Below are positions 57,628-64,000 of a stretch of 64,000 bases of DNA, piece after piece. This stretch comes from Candidatus Dependentiae bacterium (GTDB lineage Bacteria > Babelota > Babeliae > Babelales > Vermiphilaceae): positions 1 through 64,000 of the forward strand of contig JBBDMI010000003.1 of the NCBI GenBank assembly GCA_040878395.1. Direction: 5' to 3'. Position 1 is the stretch's first letter; each line of letters begins with the position of its first letter. The position numbers and the translations under genes were made by a program. The notes below the pieces were generated by a model. The model searched no databases, was not told where the DNA came from, and saw only the letters and a program-made list of their open reading frames with translations.

Positions 57628-58311
57628 ATGTCAATATGGCGCTTATTTGCTTTAGTATGTATTTTTTTTGTTATGAGTATAACGTTCTATTGTTATTTCT
57701 ATTATGGCGATTGTATTTTCTTTGGGCGTTTTTTATGGCAACCAAAGCAGACCGGCTCAATTATGCCAACTTCGCGTATTGCAGCAACTGAATTGATTCA
57801 ACCAATGTTGGCAAAAGATGGCCCGCGCAATATTCTTGAAGTTGGTGCCGGTACCGGACCGGTAACTGAAGTTGTCGCGGAGCATTTACGGCCTGAAGAT
57901 AAGTTCGATGTATTGGAATTGGATGATGTATTATGCGATTTATTGCGTGATAAATTTAGTGCATATGAACAACTGGATATTCATTGTGTGCCGATTGAGC
58001 AATGGGATCCGGGTTATCAATATGATGTAATTATTTCCACGGTCCCTTTGACTAATTTAAATTCTGAGCAAATTCAGCCGATATTACATCAATTTGAGCA
58101 GTTAGCAAAGTCGAATGGTGTGATATCATATCTTGAGTATATCGGTGGTATGCAATTAAAACAGTTGGTTGCGACAGAAGAGCAAAAAATTGAAATGCAA
58201 AAAAAAGAACAATTGTTCGATACATTTAAGAATAAACATAAAACAGATACAGTTTCAGTTTTAGTTAATGTGCCGCCAACTTATGTACATCATGTGAATA
58301 TGTTAAAATAA
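57628..58311 (+). CDS. PmtA-like SAM-dependent methyltransferase with membrane anchor (copy 1)
   Basis: The 227-residue product starts with a hydrophobic helix, then K-Q-T-G-S-I-M-P-T-S-R (the G-[AS]-[IV]-x-P-[ST]-S start of PmtA-type phospholipid methyltransferases) and SAM motif I I-L-E-V-G-A-G-T-G. D-V-I-I-S-T-V-P-L-T-N is the motif IV equivalent. The family methylates phosphatidylethanolamine or related substrates at the membrane, but closely related KsgA-like enzymes act on RNA. A tandem paralogue follows. Confidence 0.75.
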   Translation: MSIWRLFALVCIFFVMSITFYCYFYYGDCIFFGRFLWQPKQTGSIMPTSRIAATELIQPMLAKDGPRNILEVGAGTGPVTEVVAEHLRPEDKFDVLELDDVLCDLLRDKFSAYEQLDIHCVPIEQWDPGYQYDVIISTVPLTNLNSEQIQPILHQFEQLAKSNGVISYLEYIGGMQLKQLVATEEQKIEMQKKEQLFDTFKNKHKTDTVSVLVNVPPTYVHHVNMLK

Positions 58312-58411
58312 GTAAGTAAAAAAAGTTAAGCTCTTGACGAATTGTGTTGTTCCCTTACAATTGCAACAACGTTAAATCATTTTTTATTAAAAACAGTTAC
58401 TTAAGGGCGCA

Positions 58412-59092
58412 ATGAAAAGACAGCTTTTATTTTCAATTTTATTGTCAGGCGTTACATCGTTATATGGCTATGATTTTTATGGCAATTATCTTTTTTTTAA
58501 ACAGTCAATGCATGATATGAGAAAAATTGGTGCTATTATGCCAACATCGAGATCTGCAGCCAATGAGTTGGTGCGTCCATTATCATTTAAGGTTGGAGCA
58601 CGGAATATTTTAGAAGTTGGTGCAGGAACCGGTGCAATTACCGAGGTTATTATTGCTCAATTAACACCGGAAGATCGATTTGATATTATCGAAATTGATC
58701 CGGCATTGTGTCAAATCTTGCACAAAAAATTCGGTCATCTTGCTCATGTTCATATTAATAGCATGTCGATTGAACAGTGGAATCCAGGCTATACATATGA
58801 TGTAATTATCTCTACTATTCCATTGACCAATTTGGCAATTGAAGATATTGAGACCATTTTTAATCATTTTCAATATCTTGCTGCACCGGGGGCTGTGTTC
58901 TCTTATTTGGAGTATATGTCTGCTCCATTAAAAAAACTATTTATAAACAGCCAAAAAGCTGCAGTATTGCAAGAGAAACTACAGTATATGCATGATTTCA
59001 GGGGGCAATTTCGTAGCAATTCTGTGAAAGTGTTTGTTAATGTGCCGCCTACCTATGCGCATCACATTGTGTTACCGGGCAAATTGGCATAG
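58412..59092 (+). CDS. PmtA-like SAM-dependent methyltransferase with signal or anchor (copy 2)
   Basis: The 226-residue product parallels copy 1 throughout: I-G-A-I-M-P-T-S-R-S-A-A, I-L-E-V-G-A-G-T-G, W-N-P-G-Y-T-Y-D-V-I-I-S-T and the end V-N-V-P-P-T-Y. The N-terminus (R-Q-L-L-F-S-I-L-L-S-G) is hydrophobic. AAGGGCGC lies upstream. The two were made by tandem duplication, and may share the phospholipid or act in sequence. Confidence 0.75.
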   Translation: MKRQLLFSILLSGVTSLYGYDFYGNYLFFKQSMHDMRKIGAIMPTSRSAANELVRPLSFKVGARNILEVGAGTGAITEVIIAQLTPEDRFDIIEIDPALCQILHKKFGHLAHVHINSMSIEQWNPGYTYDVIISTIPLTNLAIEDIETIFNHFQYLAAPGAVFSYLEYMSAPLKKLFINSQKAAVLQEKLQYMHDFRGQFRSNSVKVFVNVPPTYAHHIVLPGKLA

Positions 59093-59159
59093 ATTGGGAA
59101 CAATGAGCTTTGTATGGTATAATGGGGTAAAGTATCCTTGTTATAGAAAGCGCTAAAAA

Positions 59160-61922
59160 ATGAAGAAATTTGATCCAAAAAAAACCATATTTTTAATTGA
59201 TGGAAGCTCTTTTTTGTATCGAGCTTATTATGGCTTGCGTCCGTTGCATACAAAAGCAGGAGAGCAGGTTCAGGCGGTTTATGGCTTTATACGTATGATC
59301 AAAAAATTGATAGATCAATTCAAGCCTGAGCATATTGCTTTAACCTGGGATTCCCCCGGCAAAACAACACGTCATGATATGTTTGATGAATACAAAGCAA
59401 CGCGTCAAGCGCCGCCAAGTGATCTGTTTGATCAAAAAGAACATATCAAAACTTTTGCTGATTTAATTGGGCTCAAGCAAATTGCAATGCCCGGCATTGA
59501 AGCTGATGATATCATGTATTCTATGGCATGTGATGCAAAAAAACAGGGTTTTGATGTGGTATTGATCACTTCTGATAAGGATATGGGCCAAATGTTGGAT
59601 CAAAAAACCTATATTTTCGATACATTCAAAGATGTTATGCTTGATGTCAATTCATTTGAGGAAAAAATGGGTTTTCCGGTTGCTAGATTGCCATTCTATT
59701 TTTCATTATTGGGTGACAGTTCTGATAATATTCCTGGAGTACGTGGTATTGGCAAAAAGGGCGCATTGGAACTTGTGCAAAAATTTGATTCTCTTGAAGA
59801 TGTCTATAGTCGGCTTGATGAGGTGCCAAAGCCTCGTATGCGCACAGCTTTAGAAAATAATAAAGATAATGCATTTTTAAGTCGCGACCTATTTTTATTG
59901 CAATATTATCCATGTGAAAAAATCATTGCTGATGTGGCATTTAATCCAAGCGATTGGGCAAATGCTCGGCCATTGTTTGCCCAGCTGAATTTCAAGAGTT
60001 TGCTCAAAAGTTTAAATGGGCTTCCTGTCCCAGGTAATGTTGGCGAGCAACAACAATTGTTATTTGGTACAACTGCAGATAGTCCACAACAAACCAAAAA
60101 AAAACGAATTGATCATCAATTTAAAAAAGTAACAACAGATGCTGATTTACAACAGTTAGCTACTGCATTAAAAACAAAAAAAACTTTTGCGTTGGATACA
60201 GAAACAACCGGTATAAAACCGATGAGTGATCCAATTGTAGGGATTTCATTTGCAACTGAAGTGGGAGATGCTTGGTATGTTCCATTTGGTCATGCTACTG
60301 ATGAAGAGCAGCTTACTCAACAGCAGGTGTTTGATGTTTTAGGGCCAATTTTACAAAATCCTGATTATAAAAAATATTTGCATCATGCAGCATTTGATAT
60401 TGCAGTATTATGGCAAGCGGGTGTTGAGCTCAAAGGTGTTGCCTTCGATACGATGGTTGCAGCAAAATTGGTTAATAAGTCATGGCAAAAAGCAAGTTTA
60501 AAAGCTCTTTCAGAGTTTCATTTAGATGAAATTATGCTCAGTTATCAAGAGGTGGTGAAAGATAATAAATATCGTAATTTTTCATATGTACCCCTTGACT
60601 TGGCAACACAATATGCAGCGGCCGATGCGCATCAAACATTAAAGCTTCAAGAAGTATTGTATAAAGCACTTAAGCAAGAAGATTTAATTGAGCTTTATGA
60701 GCAGATCGAGCAGCCATTGCAAGATATATTAATTTCAATGGAGCAGGAAGGTGTTGTTGTTGACGTTGAAAAACTGAGTCAACTGGGCAAGAAAGTGAAT
60801 GCCGATTTAATAGAAATTGAAGATCATATTATTAAGGCAGCCGGCGATAAATTTGCCGGAATTAATCTTAATTCGCCAAAGCAAGTGCAGCAGTTGTTGT
60901 TTGATGAATTAGGTTTGCCGCCACAAAAAAAGAGCTCAAAAGGCAGTTTTTCAACTGATAGTGAAGTGCTTAAAATTTTGGCGAAACTGCATCCAATTCC
61001 CGGTATGATTTCAAAATATCGAGAATTGGCGAAATTAAAAAATACCTATATTGATGCATTGCCTACTTATATAAATCCTAAAACAAATAAGATACATACA
61101 AGTTTCAGTCAAACTGCGGTAGCAACAGGGCGTTTGTCCAGTTCTGATCCTAATTTGCAAAATATCCCTGCAGATATGCATGGTTATGGAATTGAAATTC
61201 GTGCAGCTTTCAGGCCAAATGAAGGCGATGTTTTTGTTTCGGCAGATTATTCACAGGTTGAATTGCGCGTAATGGCTCACTTATCACAAGATGAAAGCCT
61301 TAAAAGCGCATTTGCTCGTAATGCTGACATTCATGCGGAGACTGCAGCTCGTTTGTTTAATGTTTTGCCGGATGAAGTTACGCATCAACAGCGCCAAATT
61401 GGTAAGCGTATAAATTTTAGTGTTTTGTATGGTATGACTCCTTATGGACTATCTAAAGATTTGGGAGTTCCTTTTAAGGATGCAAAGCAATATATTGATA
61501 CTTATTTTGAACAATATCCAGGCGTTCGTGCATGGATGGATCAAGTGGTAGAGCAAACAAAAGAGCTTGGTTATGTTGCCACAATGTGTGGACGTCGTCG
61601 TTATCTGCCCGGTATTTACGAATCTAATAATGGATTATACCAAGAAGCGGTGCGGGTTGCGGTCAATACAGCAGTTCAAGGAACAGCTGCAGATATAATG
61701 AAAATTGGTATGTTGAAACTGGCCCAAGCATTTAATGAGCAACAAGTTCCTGCAAAGATACTGTTGCAAATACATGATGAATTGTTGATGAGTGTGCAAA
61801 GAGGATTTGAAATACAGGCAGGGCAGATTGCGAGCAATATGCTTGAAAATGTTGTGCTATGGGATGTCCCATTGCAAGTTACAACACGTATCGGTGCTGA
61901 TTGGAAAGAAGTGACAAAGTAA
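59160..61922 (+). CDS. polA: DNA polymerase I
   Basis: The 920-residue product has all three Pol I domains: 5' nuclease (about 1-290; I-E-A-D-D-I-M, I-T-S-D-K-D), 3'-5' exonuclease (about 320-500; A-L-D-T-E-T-T-G with the metal-binding D and E kept, so proofreading is probably active) and polymerase (about 530-920; D-Y-S-Q-V-E-L-R, Q-I-H-D-E-L-L). It removes RNA primers and fills gaps. Length is usual for a full Pol I. Downstream is a convergent small gene. Confidence 0.95.
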   Translation: MKKFDPKKTIFLIDGSSFLYRAYYGLRPLHTKAGEQVQAVYGFIRMIKKLIDQFKPEHIALTWDSPGKTTRHDMFDEYKATRQAPPSDLFDQKEHIKTFADLIGLKQIAMPGIEADDIMYSMACDAKKQGFDVVLITSDKDMGQMLDQKTYIFDTFKDVMLDVNSFEEKMGFPVARLPFYFSLLGDSSDNIPGVRGIGKKGALELVQKFDSLEDVYSRLDEVPKPRMRTALENNKDNAFLSRDLFLLQYYPCEKIIADVAFNPSDWANARPLFAQLNFKSLLKSLNGLPVPGNVGEQQQLLFGTTADSPQQTKKKRIDHQFKKVTTDADLQQLATALKTKKTFALDTETTGIKPMSDPIVGISFATEVGDAWYVPFGHATDEEQLTQQQVFDVLGPILQNPDYKKYLHHAAFDIAVLWQAGVELKGVAFDTMVAAKLVNKSWQKASLKALSEFHLDEIMLSYQEVVKDNKYRNFSYVPLDLATQYAAADAHQTLKLQEVLYKALKQEDLIELYEQIEQPLQDILISMEQEGVVVDVEKLSQLGKKVNADLIEIEDHIIKAAGDKFAGINLNSPKQVQQLLFDELGLPPQKKSSKGSFSTDSEVLKILAKLHPIPGMISKYRELAKLKNTYIDALPTYINPKTNKIHTSFSQTAVATGRLSSSDPNLQNIPADMHGYGIEIRAAFRPNEGDVFVSADYSQVELRVMAHLSQDESLKSAFARNADIHAETAARLFNVLPDEVTHQQRQIGKRINFSVLYGMTPYGLSKDLGVPFKDAKQYIDTYFEQYPGVRAWMDQVVEQTKELGYVATMCGRRRYLPGIYESNNGLYQEAVRVAVNTAVQGTAADIMKIGMLKLAQAFNEQQVPAKILLQIHDELLMSVQRGFEIQAGQIASNMLENVVLWDVPLQVTTRIGADWKEVTK

Positions 61923-62057
61923 CTATTCCGTTGTTTTTTTTGCTTTTTTTTGCTTAGGTTTAGTTGTATTGTTTTTGTTTTTAGGTTCCTCTTCATGAGG
62001 TGTATTAAGCCACTGGCCTAAGCTACTTTTTGGTTTTGATTTTTCTTTTTTTTTCAT
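61923..62057 (-). CDS. very small basic protein
   Basis: A 44-residue frame starts at an ATG preceded by AGGA. The product is Lys-rich (K-K-K-E-K-S-K-P-K) with a short uncharged core S-S-L-G-Q-W-L-N-T-P and a lysine-rich end. It abuts the polA stop. The codon pattern and ribosome site support a real gene, but the size makes this uncertain. The function is unknown. Confidence 0.45.
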   Translation of the reverse strand: MKKKEKSKPKSSLGQWLNTPHEEEPKNKNNTTKPKQKKAKKTTE

Positions 62058-62147
62058 TTTTTTTATCCTGTTTTATTTTATTTGGTATAGCTTCGTGTGG
62101 GGCTAAATTTTTATCGAAAGTGTTCGATTTAAAGATTTAAATAAGTA

Positions 62148-62180
62148 AGATTCAGCCGGAGACAAGCTCCAGCTGAATCT
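62148..62180 (-). terminator. terminator hairpin of the Cys-rich gene
   Basis: AGATTCAGCCGGAG pairs with CTCCAGCTGAATCT (one mismatch) around a 5-nt loop. It lies 26 bp downstream of the small Cys-rich gene on the minus strand and is followed by T-rich sequence. Confidence 0.65.
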
Positions 62181-62205
62181 GCTAATGTATTAGGCAGGAA
62201 CGTGG

Positions 62206-62319
62206 CTATTTACCACAAGATGTACATTCTTGCTTATCACAACCACAGTTGTCCTTGCATCCATCGCCGCAATCACATTTGCAGTGCTTACAGGCTAGAG
62301 TAAAATTAAAAGCTTTCAT
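62206..62319 (-). CDS. metallothionein-like Cys-rich small protein
   Basis: The 37-residue product has nine cysteines, mostly as C-x-C and C-x(2)-C pairs (C-K-H-C-K-C-D-C; C-K-D-N-C-G-C; C-T-S-C). An AAGGAG ribosome site lies 7 bp before the ATG, and a terminator hairpin follows. This Cys pattern fits a metal-binding protein such as a bacterial metallothionein or a Cys-rich leader peptide. No close family is recognised from memory. Its start has no signal peptide, so it would act in the cytosol. Confidence 0.72.
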   Translation of the reverse strand: MKAFNFTLACKHCKCDCGDGCKDNCGCDKQECTSCGK

Positions 62320-62551
62320 AGTAAGCTCCTTGTTTTTAATTAATTAAATAAAGATTACATAAAGGCTTTCGCCCTCTTCTATCTTAAAAGATAACAAAAT
62401 AGTTTTCTATTTGTAAATAATTGCTTGTCTTTTAATTGACTTAAAGGTTTTGCCTTAATATTAAAAACAGGTAATTATAGGTGTTTTTTTAATGTTACTA
62501 ACTGATCTATAGTCAAATATTAAAGAGGGTTTTTTTTAGGTGGAAAGGTTT
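62320..62551. other. intergenic region upstream of the Cys-rich gene
   Basis: It carries the ribosome site and promoter region of the Cys-rich gene on the minus strand. Nothing else is recognised. The rpmA promoter follows at 62552. Confidence 0.4.
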
Positions 62552-62580
62552 TTGACTTTTGTTAACGATTCGGCTATAGT
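62552..62580 (+). promoter_or_regulatory. promoter for rpmA
   Basis: TTGACT and TATAGT are spaced exactly 17 bp, giving a good sigma70-type promoter. It leaves an 84-bp untranslated leader before the GTG of rpmA. Confidence 0.78.
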
Positions 62581-62664
62581 ATCCCTATATAGAAACAAAT
62601 CCAGTATTCAGATTTCTTTTGAAAACTAAATAAATAAAAATAAATAACCTGTAAAGGAATTGCG

Positions 62665-62922
62665 GTGGCAACCAGTAAATCGGGTGGAAGTACCCAGAAT
62701 GGAAGAGATAGTCAAAGTAAAAGACTTGGTGTAAAACTTTTTGATGGACAAAAAGTTACAGGTGGCGAAATTATCGTACGTCAACGCGGTACAAGAGTTC
62801 ATCCAGGTAAATCTGTAGGTCTTGGTAATGATCATACGCTTTTTGCTAAAGCACCAGGATTTATTAAGTTTCATTATGGTCATAAAGGCCGAAAATACGT
62901 TTCAGTTATTCAACACTCATAG
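62665..62922 (+). CDS. rpmA: 50S ribosomal protein L27
   Basis: The 85-residue product is typical bL27: [15 protein letters not shown], then G-V-K-L-F-D-G-Q and [12 protein letters not shown]. The flexible N-terminus reaches toward the peptidyl transferase centre. It starts at GTG with AAAGGAA upstream. The usual partner rplU (L21) is not upstream; the gene has its own promoter. Confidence 0.95.
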   Translation: MATSKSGGSTQNGRDSQSKRLGVKLFDGQKVTGGEIIVRQRGTRVHPGKSVGLGNDHTLFAKAPGFIKFHYGHKGRKYVSVIQHS

Positions 62923-63034
62923 TTGTTTATTTAAATATATAAAATTTTAATGGACAGAACGTTGAGTGCGTCGTAGAATAAAACTCTGTTATGAAGTTAC
63001 ATTGTACTAAAAAGTCTAGTTGACGGAGAGTCTC

Positions 63035-63931
63035 ATGATTAATATTTTGCAGTATCGCAAATTGAGTGCCATAGTTTCACTTACCATTTTATTAGCAGCC
63101 GGTGTATTGTTTGTGTATCGCATGCAAACACGAGGCTATGCGTTTACTTATAGTGTTGATTTTACAGGTGGAACGCAGATTTTACTTAAATTTAATAAAG
63201 ATACTACAGCTTCAGATATCAACAGTGCTCTCAATGAAGAATGGCCAAATGCTGTTTTACGTCAATTTGAAAAAGACGAATATTTAGTACGTGTGAAAGA
63301 ATTCTCTAATGACCCGCAGGGCTTATCAGCACGCATGGTTGATGCAATAAAAAAAGCTCATCCAGATTATGAAATTACAGTTTTAGAAAATGAAGCTGTT
63401 GGAGCTGGCGTTGGACAAACGCTGCGTTATAAGTCGTTAATGGCGATTTTTTATGCATTATTAGCAATGCTTGGATATATTGCTGTTAGATTTTGGTCGA
63501 TTGGCTTTGCCGTTGGTTCTGTTGTAGCATTAATACATGATGCGCTTATCATGCTGGCAGTGTTCTTGATCTTTGGCCGAGAAATTTCAACTAATGTTAT
63601 TGCAGCTGTTTTAGCCGTATTAGGCTACTCTATTAATGACACGATCGTTATCTATTCTCAAATACGAGAAAATTTAAAAACTTTAAATCGCTCTTCGATT
63701 TATGATATAGTTAATATAAGTTTGAATCAGACTATGCGCCGTACTCTGTTGACCAGTATTTCTACCGGTTTGACTGTTGGGGCAATGTTTGTATTAGGTG
63801 GTGAAGCGTTACGAAGCTTTTCTTTAGCGCTTTTAATAGGTATAGTTTTTGGTACTTATTCATCTATTTTTATTGCAAGTCCGATTGTTATGTTCTTTTA
63901 TAGAAATAAAGATAAAACAGTTTTGCAATAG
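63035..63931 (+). CDS. secF: protein translocase subunit SecF
   Basis: I choose the ATG at 63035 (CGGAGAG upstream) over a start at 63020. The 298-residue product has a first helix, a periplasmic domain beginning V-D-F-T-G-G-T-Q-I, and five further helices including V-A-L-I-H-D-A-L-I and V-L-G-Y-S-I-N-D-T-I-V-I-Y. SecDF uses the proton gradient to pull proteins through SecYEG. SecD, usually upstream, is not in the window; the two genes before secF are unrelated. Confidence 0.94.
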   Translation: MINILQYRKLSAIVSLTILLAAGVLFVYRMQTRGYAFTYSVDFTGGTQILLKFNKDTTASDINSALNEEWPNAVLRQFEKDEYLVRVKEFSNDPQGLSARMVDAIKKAHPDYEITVLENEAVGAGVGQTLRYKSLMAIFYALLAMLGYIAVRFWSIGFAVGSVVALIHDALIMLAVFLIFGREISTNVIAAVLAVLGYSINDTIVIYSQIRENLKTLNRSSIYDIVNISLNQTMRRTLLTSISTGLTVGAMFVLGGEALRSFSLALLIGIVFGTYSSIFIASPIVMFFYRNKDKTVLQ

Positions 63932-64000
63932 ATTAATATCAATTTAAGAATGTATAAAAAAATATTGAATTATTAGATGAGCGTTCAGAAATAGGTTGAC

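Noticed and set aside
61676-61996. Minus-strand frame overlapping the end of polA
   Set aside because: It lies mostly inside polA; only the separate 44-codon frame at 61923-62057 in the gap has its own ribosome site.

Overview
This AT-rich window comes from a Gram-negative-type bacterium. It has outer-membrane barrel proteins, a run of type II secretion pseudopilin genes, an MCE (MlaD-type) protein and a very large share of genes with Sec signal peptides. Small families of secreted proteins of unknown function, toxin-antitoxin-like modules, several DUF4143-type ATPases and many broken genes together resemble host-associated lineages such as Candidatus Dependentiae (TM6/Babeliae). That placement is an inference from gene content and style; no taxonomic marker was compared. 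No rRNA, CRISPR array or recognisable transposase is present. One tRNA, an initiator tRNA-fMet, is present.

Layout. 1-2.9 kb: two tandem paralogous exported proteins and two small exported proteins. 2.9-7.6 kb: a HerA-like ATPase, yraN, an exported HAD-type protein, a DUF4143 ATPase and tRNA-fMet. 7.7-14.4 kb: exported proteins, among them a DUF4097 protein and a four-member family sharing a C-H-x-G-D / G-R-T-G core. 14.4-19.1 kb: a minus-strand operon with an exported esterase, an outer-membrane protein and a small exported protein. 19.3-23.2 kb: comM-acpS, then a DUF4143 ATPase, then a duplicated acpS 3' end. 23.4-33.4 kb: a second large exported protein/outer-membrane protein pair, a methyltransferase, a copper-storage-like Cys-rich protein, a TraB/Tiki-like tandem pair (second copy frameshifted), a DUF5674-like pair and a decayed nucleotidyltransferase module. 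33.8-40.1 kb: gspF-G-H-I-J-K followed by mlaD. 40.1-45.7 kb: a repeat-built accessory island. 45.9-54.6 kb: exported and membrane proteins, trmH, a Sel1 protein, a double D-Ala-D-Ala ligase and orn. 54.6-64 kb: a GIY-YIG gene with palindromic repeats, priA, two PmtA-like methyltransferases, polA, a 37-residue metallothionein-like protein, rpmA and secF.

The most notable system is the 40-45.7 kb island. Four small genes, and a fifth more distant one, encode exported peptides with nearly identical signal peptides but unrelated mature parts. The first four have a conserved upstream block with an uninterrupted G tract of 10, 12, 9 or 10 bases just outside the putative -35 box, as expected for length-variable (phase-variable) expression. 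The units are separated by copies of the last 75-108 bp of mlaD plus a hairpin terminator. Between them sit cargo genes: an RHH/RelE pair, a DUF4143 ATPase and an RHH/MazF pair.

The same logic appears twice more. The acpS 3' end is duplicated around a DUF4143 ATPase gene, and a 33-bp exact copy of the orn 3' end lies beyond a GIY-YIG nuclease gene. I propose that accessory genes here enter at, or are amplified at, the 3' ends of resident genes with duplication of the gene tail. The mechanism is inferred; the duplications are read directly from the sequence.
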